This document shows, one piece after another, positions 8,744-16,723 of a DNA stretch of 32,314 bases. The DNA is from Alphaproteobacteria bacterium. Its GTDB lineage: Bacteria; Pseudomonadota; Alphaproteobacteria; Sphingomonadales; Kordiimonadaceae. Every line of letters starts with the position of its first letter. The first letter of the stretch is position 1. Where the stretch lies: assembly GCA_013372975.1 (NCBI GenBank), contig JABXIS010000089.1, positions 1-32,314 on the forward strand, given 5' to 3'. Made by a program: the position numbers and the translations under genes. The notes under the pieces are model-generated. The model had not been told where the DNA came from. It worked only from the letters and a program-made list of their open reading frames with translations, and made no database searches.

Positions 8744-9310
8744 ATGAAGATCGATGGTAACGCGATCCGTCCGGGTAATGTAATTGAGCACAAAGGCGGC
8801 CTGTGGCGCGCTGTTAAGATCGCCCACACCCAGCCAGGTAAAGGCGGCGCATATCTGCAGGTTGAGCTGAAAAACCTGCGTGACGGCTCCAAGCTGAACG
8901 AACGTTTCCGTTCCAGCGAAAAGGTTGAAAAAGTAAGCCTGAGCCAAAAGGACTATCAATTCCTGTTCGCCGATGGCGACATGTACAACTTCATGGACCA
9001 GGAAACTTACGAGCAAATCGCGATTTCTGCGGAAGACATCGGCGATGATGCGGTATTCCTGCAAGACGGCATGGTCGTGGTAATTGAATTCCACGAAGTA
9101 ACGCCGCTTGGTGTAAGCCTGCCTGATAAAGTAACACTGGAAGTGACCGAGACTGAGCCTGTTGTAAAGGGCCAGACTGCGTCCAGTTCCTATAAGCCTG
9201 CTATCCTTGAGAATGGCCTCAAAGTTGGTGTTCCACCGTTTGTGAACGCTGGCGACAAGATCATCGTCAACACGGCCGAGCGTGAGTATGCCGGTCGCGC
9301 GGATAGCTAA
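8744..9310 (+). CDS. efp: Elongation factor P
   Basis: Binds ribosomes stalled on polyproline and restores peptide-bond formation. The 188-residue, three-beta-barrel protein begins [20 protein letters not shown]. The tip loop TQPGKGGAY carries Lys33, the equivalent of the lysine beta-lysylated by EpmA in E. coli; whether this organism modifies it is not shown in the window. The family signature near the C-terminus, [18 protein letters not shown], is present. AGAGG at 8733-8737 lies six nt before the ATG. The inositol-monophosphatase gene follows 50 nt downstream with no terminator between. Confidence 0.97.
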   Translation: MKIDGNAIRPGNVIEHKGGLWRAVKIAHTQPGKGGAYLQVELKNLRDGSKLNERFRSSEKVEKVSLSQKDYQFLFADGDMYNFMDQETYEQIAISAEDIGDDAVFLQDGMVVVIEFHEVTPLGVSLPDKVTLEVTETEPVVKGQTASSSYKPAILENGLKVGVPPFVNAGDKIIVNTAEREYAGRADS

Positions 9311-9360
9311 GCGATCCCCTGTTTTTGTTCTGAGTATTTCCCGAAAGATTGGAGAGCCCC

Positions 9361-10179
9361 ATGGCCCGTCGTTCGCCCCTGATTAATGTGATGGTGTCTG
9401 CCGTCATGAAAGCTGCCCGTAACCTTCGCCGCGATTTTGGCGAAGTGGAGCAGCTTCAGGTTTCCAAAAAAGGCCCGGCTGATTTCGTATCTGCCGCCGA
9501 CAAGCGTGCAGAGCGCACCATCTATGAAGAGCTGTCCCATGCCCGCCCGGATTTTGGCTTCCTGCTTGAAGAAAGCGGCGAGATTCCGGGCAAGCGTGGT
9601 GACATCCGCTTCATCGTCGACCCGCTTGACGGCACCACCAACTTCCTGCACGGCCTGCCGCATTTCGCGCTGACTGTTGCAGTGGAAGAGCGTGGTGAGA
9701 TCACCGCAGCCGTGACATACGCACCGCTGACTGACGAGCTGTTCTGGGCCGAAAAAGGCCAGGGTGCATACATGAACGACACGCGTCTGCGTGTTTCTGG
9801 CCGTGACAAGATGGAAACCGCGCTTCTGGCGACAGGTATTCCGTTCAAGGGCAAGGACGGCCACATGGACTTCCTCGCTGAAATGGCTGAGTTCATGCCG
9901 TCCGTGGCCGGTGTTCGCCGCTTTGGTGCCGCGACCCTGGATCTGGCCTATGTGGCTGCTGGCCGTTTTGACGGCTTCTGGGAAGCCAATCTCCAGCCGT
10001 GGGATATCGCGGCGGGCATCCTCTTGGTACGCGAAGCAGGTGGCTATGTGACTGACATGAAGGGTGGTTCCGAGATGCTTAAAACCGGTGGCATTATCGC
10101 AGCGAATGATCGTCTGCATGCCCCGATTGAGCGTGTAATCAAACGGGCACACCGCAAGCTGGCACAAAACGGCCAATAA
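9361..10179 (+). CDS. suhB: Inositol monophosphatase family protein (SuhB-like)
   Basis: Mg2+-dependent sugar/inositol phosphate phosphatase; in E. coli SuhB also takes part in rRNA transcription complexes. The 272-residue protein has all three metal sites: Glu70-Glu71 in LLEESGE, DPLDGTTNF (87-95) and WDIAAG (214-219). I chose the ATG at 9361 because GGAG (9351-9354) sits six nt upstream; a TTG at 9349 would overlap that site. It is probably co-transcribed with efp and is closed by a strong terminator. The true substrate (inositol phosphate, histidinol phosphate or another) cannot be told from sequence alone. Confidence 0.9.
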   Translation: MARRSPLINVMVSAVMKAARNLRRDFGEVEQLQVSKKGPADFVSAADKRAERTIYEELSHARPDFGFLLEESGEIPGKRGDIRFIVDPLDGTTNFLHGLPHFALTVAVEERGEITAAVTYAPLTDELFWAEKGQGAYMNDTRLRVSGRDKMETALLATGIPFKGKDGHMDFLAEMAEFMPSVAGVRRFGAATLDLAYVAAGRFDGFWEANLQPWDIAAGILLVREAGGYVTDMKGGSEMLKTGGIIAANDRLHAPIERVIKRAHRKLAQNGQ

Positions 10180-10204
10180 GGCAGCCTGACAAAAAAATTC
10201 GAGA

Positions 10205-10235
10205 GGCCGTCCGGATTTCCGGGCGGTCTTTTTTT
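10205..10235 (+). terminator. Rho-independent terminator of efp-suhB
   Basis: GGCCGTCCGG (10205-10214) and CCGGGCGGTC (10219-10228) form a 10-bp stem with two G-U pairs and loop ATTT, followed by seven T (10229-10235). Confidence 0.9.
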
Positions 10236-10339
10236 GTTTTTCACAAATGCATGGCGGTCATACGCATAAATTGCGCGGGCAGGGCGGCTGAGTGGGTTAC
10301 ACTTGAAACCTTCCCAAGAGCAGCGAGAAGGGCACGGAA

Positions 10340-11038
10340 ATGACAGATCAGATAACCATCTATGGTTCTCCAGTCTCCCCATATGTTCGGAAGGTTCTGG
10401 CTATACTGGACATGAAAAACGTGCCCTTCCGCTGCGTTCCTGTTGTGCCGTTCACGGCGGGCGAGGATTTTGTGAAAATCAGCCCCATGCGCCGTATCCC
10501 TGTGCTGCAACAAGGCGATTTTACGTTGCCGGACAGCACGGCGATCGCGCATTATCTGGAAGAAACGTGCCCTGAACCAGCAATTTACCCCGGTGATGCC
10601 CAAGGTCGCGCGCGTGTGCGCTGGTTTGAGGAATATGCAGACGACCATCTGGGCCGCAACATCCTTTTCAACCTGTTTTTCCAGCGCGTGGTGCGGCCGC
10701 GTGTGCTGAAGGAAGAACCGGACCAAGCCCTGATCGACGAAGCCCTTGATGTGAACCTGCCTGCAGCGCTCGATTATCTGGAGCGTGAGGTGCCTGAAGG
10801 AGGGTTTATCGCGGGGGACGCCAGTGTGGCCGATATCATGATCGGCGCGCTGTTTAGGAACGCGAACTGGGCCGGCTGGCAAATCGACGCGGCGCGGTGG
10901 CCCAACATGGCGGCCTATCTCACCCGCGTGGCAGATATCCCGTCCCTGGCAAAAATGAACGCGCTTGGTGAGGCGCTCATGGGCACCAACCCGCGCGAGC
11001 ATCAAACCATAGTAGACAGCCAACTGGCCGCTGCCTGA
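10340..11038 (+). CDS. Glutathione S-transferase family protein
   Basis: A 232-residue cytosolic protein with an N-terminal thioredoxin-like domain: ITIYGSPVSPYVRKVL (5-20) with Ser10/Ser13 in the position of the catalytic Ser or Cys, the cis-proline in RRIPVLQ (51-57), and the glutathione gamma-glutamyl contact LPDSTAIAHYLE (63-74). The remainder is a helical C-terminal domain with an SVADIMIGALF segment, the N-capping-box region of GSTs. GSTs conjugate or reduce electrophiles with glutathione, but the class and substrate cannot be read from this. AAGGG/GGAA precedes the ATG. It stands alone between a terminator and a hairpin. Confidence 0.88.
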   Translation: MTDQITIYGSPVSPYVRKVLAILDMKNVPFRCVPVVPFTAGEDFVKISPMRRIPVLQQGDFTLPDSTAIAHYLEETCPEPAIYPGDAQGRARVRWFEEYADDHLGRNILFNLFFQRVVRPRVLKEEPDQALIDEALDVNLPAALDYLEREVPEGGFIAGDASVADIMIGALFRNANWAGWQIDAARWPNMAAYLTRVADIPSLAKMNALGEALMGTNPREHQTIVDSQLAAA

Positions 11039-11061
11039 ATTGTATAATGGGGTTCTTGTTG

Positions 11062-11086
11062 CCTGTCTGAGATTGCCTCAGGCAGG
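11062..11086 (+). other. Stable hairpin downstream of the GST gene
   Basis: CCTGTCTGAG (11062-11071) pairs with CTCAGGCAGG (11077-11086), one wobble pair, 5-nt loop. Only TT follows before a mixed AT-rich stretch, so it is a weak terminator at best. The remaining intergenic bases up to 11207 are AT-rich and probably carry the promoter of the next operon, but no convincing -35/-10 pair was found. Confidence 0.5.
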
Positions 11087-11207
11087 TTCATAGAAATTTT
11101 CTTTATATTCTACCCATTTACAGCCACAATTCTGTCCTTAAACTAGCATGCGATATACCGTACCCTAAACGGGTTCATGGGCACGCTGACGGGGAGAGGC
11201 AGCAGAG

Positions 11208-12416
11208 ATGCAAAAACCAACCAAGTTTCTGACACGGATGACGCTGTTTGTCGGCGTTGTGATTGCTCTCGGCGTGCTTCTCAAGGATGCACTGATCGCC
11301 GCCTTCATGGCCAATGTGGCCCTCAATGGTGTGATCCTGCTCACCCTTGTTGTGGGCACCATTTTCGCTTACCGCCGCGTGTTTGATCTGAAGCCCGAGA
11401 TCGACTGGATCACCGCTTTCAAGCGGCAGGAAAGCGCTAGTTCAAGCGTCACACCGCGGCTGATGGCGCCTGCGGCCGCCTTATTGTCTGCACAGGAAGA
11501 GGGCGGCATGCGCTTGTCCACGCTTTCCATGCGGTCTGTGCTGGATGGTATTGTCTCCCGCCTTGAAGAAAGCCGGGAGGTGAGCCGTTATTTTACCGGG
11601 CTTCTGATTTTCCTTGGCCTGTTGGGCACCTTCTGGGGGCTATTGGGTACCATTGGCGCCATTGGCCAAACCATCAATGGCCTCACCGTGGATGGTGGCG
11701 ACATGGCGCTGATGTTTGATGAGCTCAAGTCCGGCCTTGAAGCGCCGCTTTCAGGCATGGGCACAGCTTTTTCAAGCTCCCTGTTTGGCCTGGCCGGCAG
11801 CCTTATCCTTGGTTTTCTTGATTTGCAGGCATCTCAGGCGCAAACGCGTTTTTATAATAGTGTCGAGGACTGGCTGGCGTCTGTGACGCACCTGTCACGC
11901 AGCGAAATGTCTGAAGGTATGGCCAGCCCCAATGCCTATATGACGGCGCTGATGGAACAAACCGCAGACGGGATTGACCGGTTGCAGCGCACGCTTAAAA
12001 ACAGCGAAGACAGCCGTGCCCAAAGCCAGCATACCATGACGGCAATCGCCGAAGGCCTCGCTGCCCTGGCTGACAGGCTTGAGGCCCAAAACAGCAAACA
12101 GGTGGAAGTGCAGACGCATGCTGACGCCACGTCGAAAGCGCTGGCTGAGGCGATTGAAAAGCTCGCAAACGTGAAGGCCCCGGAGGCCCCGGCCCCTGCG
12201 CCTGTGCTGGATGACACCACCAAGCAGCATATCCGCAATCTGGATGTGGGCATCAAACGCCTGATCGATGAGCAGGGCCGGGCATCGGAAAACCTGGCGG
12301 ATGAATTGCGGTCAGAGCTGAAGCTTCTTTCCCGCACCTTTGCAGCGGCCTTTGATGCATCCAAAACCGGTGGGCCAACTGGCGGCGGACAAGATAACGG
12401 CGGGGGCACCGCATAA
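11208..12416 (+). CDS. MotA/TolQ/ExbB-like proton-channel protein with long cytoplasmic tail
   Basis: A 402-residue inner-membrane protein. Two hydrophobic segments lie near residues 13-55. A second pair sits at ~129-153 (GLLIFLGLLGTFWGLLGTIGAIG, read in two halves) and ~186-206, with GMGTAFSSSLFGL, the MotA/TolQ hallmark. After residue ~230 comes a cytoplasmic helical, probably coiled-coil tail ending in a Gly-rich stretch. The stop TAA shares its last base with the ATG of the OmpA-like partner, so the two subunits are translationally coupled and probably form one ion-driven motor or force-transducing complex. Such pairs are widespread in alphaproteobacteria and separate from flagella; their job is not settled. 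No flagellar or Tol genes are nearby. Confidence 0.82.
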   Translation: MQKPTKFLTRMTLFVGVVIALGVLLKDALIAAFMANVALNGVILLTLVVGTIFAYRRVFDLKPEIDWITAFKRQESASSSVTPRLMAPAAALLSAQEEGGMRLSTLSMRSVLDGIVSRLEESREVSRYFTGLLIFLGLLGTFWGLLGTIGAIGQTINGLTVDGGDMALMFDELKSGLEAPLSGMGTAFSSSLFGLAGSLILGFLDLQASQAQTRFYNSVEDWLASVTHLSRSEMSEGMASPNAYMTALMEQTADGIDRLQRTLKNSEDSRAQSQHTMTAIAEGLAALADRLEAQNSKQVEVQTHADATSKALAEAIEKLANVKAPEAPAPAPVLDDTTKQHIRNLDVGIKRLIDEQGRASENLADELRSELKLLSRTFAAAFDASKTGGPTGGGQDNGGGTA

Positions 12417-13510
12417 TGATCGGCGCACGCAGGCGCATTGGCGGCGGAGGGCAGGACAATAGCTGGCCGGGCTTTGTTGATGCCTTGTCTACGCTCCTTT
12501 TGGTGATTATCTTCCTCTTGTCCATGTTTGTGCTGGCGCAGTTTTTTCTGGGGCAGGCGCTGTCGGGCCGCGATCAGGCACTGGCGGAGTTGCGGGGGCA
12601 GGTGGCCCAACTTGGCAATCTCCTCAAAATGGAACAACAGTCCAACCAGTCGCTACGGGACAGTATGGCGGAACTGTCCGCCAGCCTGACGGCAGCGAAC
12701 AAGGACAGGGATAGCCTGAGCGCCAACCTTGAGGCCACGCGCACCCAACTGGAAGACAGCGATGCCCGCCTGCGCGCCATGACCGAGGCGCGCGAACGCT
12801 TTGAAGCCGAAGCGAAGGACCTGGCCGAAAAATACGGCCTTGCGGATACGGCGCTGGCGGAAGAACGCATCCTTTCCCGCCGGGCGCAGGAGCAGGTGGC
12901 GCAACTACAGCGCAACATCACCGCCTTGCAGGAACAGCTTGGTCGGCTTGAGGCCGCCTTGCAAGCCAGCGAGGAGCGGGACCGCCGCAATCAGGCTGTG
13001 ATCGTGGATATGGGCCGCAGGCTTAATCGGGCGCTTGCGAGCAAGGTGGAAGAGCTGGCGGGCTATAGGAGCGAATTTTTTGGCCGTCTCAAGGAAGTTC
13101 TTTCAACCCGCCCGGAAATCCGGGTGGAGGGGGACCGCTTTGTGTTCGCATCAGAACTGTTGTTCGCCTCAGGCAGTGCTGACCTTGGCCCCGAAGGCCG
13201 GGCGGAAATGCGCAAGTTCGCTGAAACGCTGATTGCTATCTCGCGCGAAATTCCGGCTGAACTTCAATGGATTTTGCGGGTGGATGGCCACACAGACAAA
13301 CGCCCCATCTCGAACGCACAGTTCCGCAGTAACTGGGAGCTTTCCTCAGCCCGCGCGATCAGCGTGGTGCGCTTCCTCACATCCGTTGGTGTGCCACCCG
13401 AGCGTCTCGCGGCCACAGGCTTTGGCGAGTTCCAGCCCATCGACCCGGCCGACAACGTATTTGCCTACAGCCGCAACCGCCGCATCGAAATGCGCCTGAC
13501 GCAGAGATAA
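12416..13510 (+). CDS. OmpA/MotB-like peptidoglycan-binding partner with periplasmic coiled coil
   Basis: A 364-residue protein with a short basic N-terminus, then one membrane helix from about residue 19 to 46 that contains Asp22 in PGFVDALSTLL, positioned like the proton-carrying Asp of MotB/TolR. Residues ~50-210 are heptad-rich coiled coil. Residues ~235-364 are an OmpA-like domain with VDGHTDKRP (289-297), LSSARA (309-314) and NRRIE (354-358), which bind peptidoglycan diaminopimelate in the family. Together with the upstream channel protein it would form a cell-wall-anchored stator-like unit. The coiled coil is far longer than in TolR or MotB, suggesting a long reach across the periplasm. 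Gene-gene overlap is 1 nt; a small membrane protein starts 7 nt after the stop. Confidence 0.87.
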   Translation: MIGARRRIGGGGQDNSWPGFVDALSTLLLVIIFLLSMFVLAQFFLGQALSGRDQALAELRGQVAQLGNLLKMEQQSNQSLRDSMAELSASLTAANKDRDSLSANLEATRTQLEDSDARLRAMTEARERFEAEAKDLAEKYGLADTALAEERILSRRAQEQVAQLQRNITALQEQLGRLEAALQASEERDRRNQAVIVDMGRRLNRALASKVEELAGYRSEFFGRLKEVLSTRPEIRVEGDRFVFASELLFASGSADLGPEGRAEMRKFAETLIAISREIPAELQWILRVDGHTDKRPISNAQFRSNWELSSARAISVVRFLTSVGVPPERLAATGFGEFQPIDPADNVFAYSRNRRIEMRLTQR

Positions 13511-13517
13511 GGGTGCG

Positions 13518-13760
13518 ATGGCGAAGGACTATTGTACAACTGACGAGAGTCTGAACCGAAAGCAAGCCTTTGAAGTGGTGATCGCCGCTCTCAAGGTACT
13601 CCGTGGCGCGGGCTTTTATATGGCTGCTCCGTTTGCGATTGCTTTGTTTTCTCAAGAATATCGATATTGGTATTTGGGAACTGTTCTATCGTCTTGGGGG
13701 CTTGTCGAGTTGCTTCTGCTTTTTTTTCGGCGCTGTCAGCGAACTGTAATCAGCCGGTGA
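13518..13760 (+). CDS. Small two-helix membrane protein of unknown function
   Basis: An 80-residue protein I do not recognise. It has a polar N-terminal ~20 residues and two hydrophobic stretches (about 22-47 and 52-69) ending in a basic RRCQRTVISR tail. AAGGG eight nt upstream of the ATG gives a reasonable ribosome site. It lies 7 nt after the OmpA-like gene, and its TGA overlaps the likely GTG start of the acetyltransferase, so it fits one transcript of four genes. This spacing is the main argument that it is real. Confidence 0.55.
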   Translation: MAKDYCTTDESLNRKQAFEVVIAALKVLRGAGFYMAAPFAIALFSQEYRYWYLGTVLSSWGLVELLLLFFRRCQRTVISR

Positions 13761-14263
13761 TCAATCTTGAATTCCAAACACAACAACTTATGATTGCACA
13801 TTGGCACAACGTGCTGGCGGATGTGAGCGTACGGGCACGGCTTGAGGATGAGCTGACTTCCATTCTCACACCTACCACGACAGCTTTCCTACCGCCTGCC
13901 ATGCAGGTTGGGGCTGATGGTGGTGATATCGCCGCGTGGCTTGATGCGCGGGCGAGCGAGAGCGACGTATGCACCGTGCGGTTGGCTGACGGCACGCTTG
14001 TGGGCCTTTTGATCCTGCATGTGGCAGAGGATGTCATCCGCATTGGCTATCTGTTTGGAGAAGCCCATTGGGGGCAGGGATATGCCACCGAGCTATTGAC
14101 CGGCTTCGCGGATTGGTGCGCCACCTCCCAGCCCGGCTGCCAATTGATTGGCGGGGTGGAGCCGGGCAATAAAGCCTCGGTGCGCGTGCTTCAGAAAGCC
14201 GGTTTTAAGCTGGATGCCAATGCCTCTGCTGACCATGTTCATTTCTACACCCGCACTATCTAA
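13757..14263 (+). CDS. GNAT-family N-acetyltransferase
   Basis: Predicted acetyl-CoA-dependent transferase of the RimJ/RimL-like group, 168 residues. LEFQTQQLMIAHW is the first beta strand (family LxTxRLxLRxW). Motif A reads YLFGEAHWGQGYATELL, holding the acetyl-CoA Q-x-x-G-x-G/A loop, and motif B is EPGNKASVRVLQKAGF. I chose GTG at 13757 because it forms a GTGA overlap with the preceding stop and retains the first strand; ATG 13790 would cut that strand, and ATG 13667 would add residues unlike the family. The acetylated substrate is unknown. Co-transcription with the MotA/OmpA-like pair is inferred from spacing. Confidence 0.8.
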   Translation: MINLEFQTQQLMIAHWHNVLADVSVRARLEDELTSILTPTTTAFLPPAMQVGADGGDIAAWLDARASESDVCTVRLADGTLVGLLILHVAEDVIRIGYLFGEAHWGQGYATELLTGFADWCATSQPGCQLIGGVEPGNKASVRVLQKAGFKLDANASADHVHFYTRTI

Positions 14264-14330
14264 GCCATAGTCCTATTTTTCCCTAGAGCTGGTGGTGTTA
14301 GGCTCCCGAACAAATAAAAGGGAGGATTGC

Positions 14331-14885
14331 ATGGTTGGTCGATTTTTCTTCGGAACCTGCCTGTTTCTGTTTGCGTTGGCAGCAAGAGCAGAAGATGTGC
14401 CTATCATCTCAGGCTACGGCGCCGCCAACCCAGACGTTCCCGAGCTGGCGCAATATAGCTTTTTCCTCGGTGAATGGCGGGTTGATATGAATTACTTTGG
14501 GGATGACGGAAACTGGCATGCGGTGCCGGATCCCGCCCATGTCAAAACATTCTTCCACGCTGATGGCCGCACGCTACAAACGATTTTCACCACGCCGGGC
14601 GGTTTCTTCTCCACTGATATTCGGTCTTATGACGCCAAGGCAGGTGTTTGGCGGGTACAGTTCCTGAATGCCAAAAGTCAGCGTTGGCACAGTTTCACAA
14701 GCAAGTGGGAAAAAGACAAGATGGTCACGCAGGTACCCGGCGGTTTTGGCGGCGACGGGCCTGATATCAGATCTGAAATGAGGGACATTTCCGACGCCGG
14801 CTTTGCCAGCAATGTGTTTGCCAAAAGGCCAGATGGCACTTGGCTTCATACCTACAAGCTGAATTATGTGCGGCTGACAAAGTAG
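14331..14885 (+). CDS. Secreted protein of unknown function, lipocalin-like opening motif
   Basis: A 184-residue protein with a clear signal peptide: MVGRFFFGTCLFLFALAARA with probable cleavage before EDVP. GGAGG (14321-14325) five nt upstream fixes the ATG at 14331; an upstream GTG at 14292 would destroy the signal. The mature part begins with a hydrophobic-aromatic FFLGEWRVDMNYF segment and contains many alternating beta-like stretches (TLQTIFTTPGG, WRVQFLNAKSQRWHSFTSKW), recalling the 'GxW' lipocalin-like or DUF1579-type small barrels. I cannot assign a function. It is convergent with the S41 peptidase gene. Confidence 0.7.
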   Translation: MVGRFFFGTCLFLFALAARAEDVPIISGYGAANPDVPELAQYSFFLGEWRVDMNYFGDDGNWHAVPDPAHVKTFFHADGRTLQTIFTTPGGFFSTDIRSYDAKAGVWRVQFLNAKSQRWHSFTSKWEKDKMVTQVPGGFGGDGPDIRSEMRDISDAGFASNVFAKRPDGTWLHTYKLNYVRLTK

Positions 14886-14901
14886 TTGGCTGCCGGTTCG
14901 T

Positions 14902-14927
14902 GGCCCCCGGATTGAACGAGGGCCTTT
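14902..14927 (+). terminator. Weak terminator between convergent genes
   Basis: GGCCC (14902-14906) pairs with GGGCC (14920-14924), with some further C-G pairs inside, followed by only TTT. Low confidence as a real terminator. Confidence 0.3.
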
Positions 14928-14946
14928 GGGCTTTGCCTATTGCCGA

Positions 14947-16329
14947 TTATTTCCCGCTGGCAAGCTGGAGCAGCGTCTCGATATCCCTGTCCGGATTGTC
15001 GGGGTGGTGGGGAACAAGAATGTCGGGCTGCACCGGGCTTTCGTTGCCGTCCCGCACCGGGCGGCTGAACAGCATCACGGGGGCGAAGGCTTTGAGGCCT
15101 GTGGTTTCCAGCTTGATATTGGTGACATTGCCGGTGGTGCCCGCCCGGCCGCCTGATGGCTGGCCCACGATGGTGGCGATGCCATAATCCTGCAGCGTGA
15201 TGGCGAAGTGGATTGCTGACGAATAGGTCATGCCGCCAATCATCAGATAGGTTTTGCCCTTGAAGCGAAGCGGATTATCAAGCTCGGGTTCTGTCATGGT
15301 GGTATAGACACCGCTTTGGATTTCCCCGATTACATCGCCTTCGCTGGCATTATCTTCCGTTACCCTTGCCGTGTAGCTGGAGACATGGCGATAAGGCCTG
15401 TCGGCAATATAGGGCATGATGCCCTTCTGCCACATGCTGTTGCCGCCGCCGCCGTTCTCGCGAATGTCGATAATCAGCGTTTCAATGTTTTGTTCCTTGA
15501 AGTGTTTGAAGGCCTGTTCGGTGAGCGCGAAAAAATCTGCTTTATGATCGTGGTCAAATGTATCAACCCGCAGGTAGCCCACTGAATTTTCCAGAATCTT
15601 ATATTCAAACAGTTCGCCAAATGGCTTTGCCCAGCTTGCTGGTTTCAGGGTGTCGGCCCCATCAACGGTTGCCGTTCTGGTTTCCCCGCCTTCGGCATAT
15701 TCAAGTTGAAAGGCGGTGGATGAGCCAAACAGGGCCCAATATTCTGACGGGAACCACCGTTCCAGCAGCACACGCTGGTGCACGGGGTTATCACCGCGCA
15801 TGTGCTCCAGCAGGTCTGAAATCACGGCGCCGGTGTCGCGGCCATTGATTGACAGGATTTCCGTGTCTTTCCTGAGGCCGCTATTGGCTTCATTATCGAG
15901 CTTCACATACAGCCGGTTGCCTTCCCCGAAATAGACAGACAGGGGAAAAATCCGCTCTCCAGCCGCGAGCCGTGCTTTCATGATCTTGCTGCGCCCGGGG
16001 ATAACAATACCGGCGTGGGCATCTGCGAGCACTGGATTGACGGTGGAAAAAAGCCGCCAGGCGTCAAGGATGGTCATCGGTTCATGGATTGAGGCTTCGA
16101 TATGGTCAAAGGCAGCCATCAAGTCTGCCTCGGCCACGCTGTGGAAAGGGGCAGGGTGCAGCTCGAAATATCCGTTTCGAAACGCCCGGGCGTCAGCCAG
16201 CACCTCGGCGGCAGACATTTCTTTGTCCAGATCCAACAGTGTATCGTCGGTGGCAGCCGGTGTTGTAAGGCCAAAAAATGCAGTGAAGGCCAGCGATACG
16301 CCTGCGCCCAAGAGTGATATTTTATGCAC
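14947..16329 (-). CDS. Exported S41-family (C-terminal processing-like) peptidase
   Basis: A 460-residue serine peptidase with a signal peptide (MHKISLLGAGVSLAFTAFFG, cleavage near 25-27). Residues ~140-170 look like a short PDZ-type stretch (RKDTEILSINGRD). The catalytic half has GYLRVDTF, LIIDIRENGGGGN (285-297), the nucleophile region GGMTYSSAIHF (365-375, Ser370 or Ser371) and the family's PDILVP near the end (435-440). It would act in the periplasm or be secreted; its target is not known. It starts at GTG (16327-16329) with only a weak GCGGGA upstream, but no other in-frame start keeps the signal peptide. Confidence 0.85.
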   Translation of the reverse strand: MHKISLLGAGVSLAFTAFFGLTTPAATDDTLLDLDKEMSAAEVLADARAFRNGYFELHPAPFHSVAEADLMAAFDHIEASIHEPMTILDAWRLFSTVNPVLADAHAGIVIPGRSKIMKARLAAGERIFPLSVYFGEGNRLYVKLDNEANSGLRKDTEILSINGRDTGAVISDLLEHMRGDNPVHQRVLLERWFPSEYWALFGSSTAFQLEYAEGGETRTATVDGADTLKPASWAKPFGELFEYKILENSVGYLRVDTFDHDHKADFFALTEQAFKHFKEQNIETLIIDIRENGGGGNSMWQKGIMPYIADRPYRHVSSYTARVTEDNASEGDVIGEIQSGVYTTMTEPELDNPLRFKGKTYLMIGGMTYSSAIHFAITLQDYGIATIVGQPSGGRAGTTGNVTNIKLETTGLKAFAPVMLFSRPVRDGNESPVQPDILVPHHPDNPDRDIETLLQLASGK

Positions 16330-16719
16330 GATATAATCCCGCTTCGTTTTAAATTCATTGTTCGCGCACCTTTGGCAGTGCGAGTTAGTATTTGGGGCAG
16401 GTCGATGCTTCTACTGGCGCCCTGATTGGTCGCTCTGGCCTGCCTCATGCCGATGCAAACGCAAGGGGTGTGCCATACAGAAATTGTTGGATTTCAGAGG
16501 GTTTTGGTCTTTTGGGGAAGTTTCAGGCTGTCCGCTATTGAACAGTCGGCGTTCGCAAACGAACAGTTTTCTGTACGCCGGCGGCACCTTCACCTTCATC
16601 TTCATCGTGCCGGAGTTGAAACTGGTGGCAGCCTTCGCGGGCAAAAACCATGGCAAGCGGGAACAACTCATCCCGCTGCAGATTCTCAGTCAGGAAATTG
16701 TCCCAAGCCTTATTGAAGG
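16330..16719. other. 390-nt stretch without an intact gene
   Basis: It lies between the S41 peptidase start and the ABC exporter end. The right part (from about 16568) holds a beta-lactamase-family relic described separately. The left part (16330-16567) holds short open frames on both strands with no recognisable protein, and presumably the promoter of the S41 gene. Confidence 0.6.
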
Positions 16720-16723
16720 TTAG
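16568..16723 (+). pseudogene. Relic of the C-terminus of a beta-lactamase-family serine hydrolase
   Basis: The + frame reads FLYAGGTFTFIFIVPELK, followed by LVAAFAGKNHGKREQLIPLQ and ILSQEIVPSLIEG before TAG. This matches the conserved tail of class C beta-lactamase/esterase-type serine hydrolases (GGQ-x-I-x-V-x-P-E-L-x-L-V-V-V-x-T-G-x-N-Y, then an I-L-x-x-x-I-x-P-A helix). No start, S-x-x-K or Y-x-N catalytic motif precedes it in any frame within the gap, so only the last ~50 residues remain. Its stop overlaps the stop of the ABC exporter on the other strand. Recognition is by motif alone. Confidence 0.6.

Noticed and set aside
9307-10176. 289-codon open frame on the minus strand
   Set aside because: Antisense shadow of the inositol monophosphatase gene; no recognisable motifs, while the + strand has all three metal sites.
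10241-11023. 260-codon open frame on the minus strand
   Set aside because: Antisense shadow of the glutathione S-transferase gene with low-complexity, His/Arg-rich composition.
11208-13510. Zorya-type anti-phage system (ZorA/ZorB)
   Set aside because: The MotA-like/OmpA-like pair looks similar in layout, but no ZorC, ZorD or ZorE gene follows, ZorB proteins lack such a long coiled coil, and the pair is typical alphaproteobacterial core content.
16411-16671. 86-codon minus-strand frame in the gap
   Set aside because: No ribosome site or family pattern; it lies antisense to the hydrolase relic, whose frame matches a known family.
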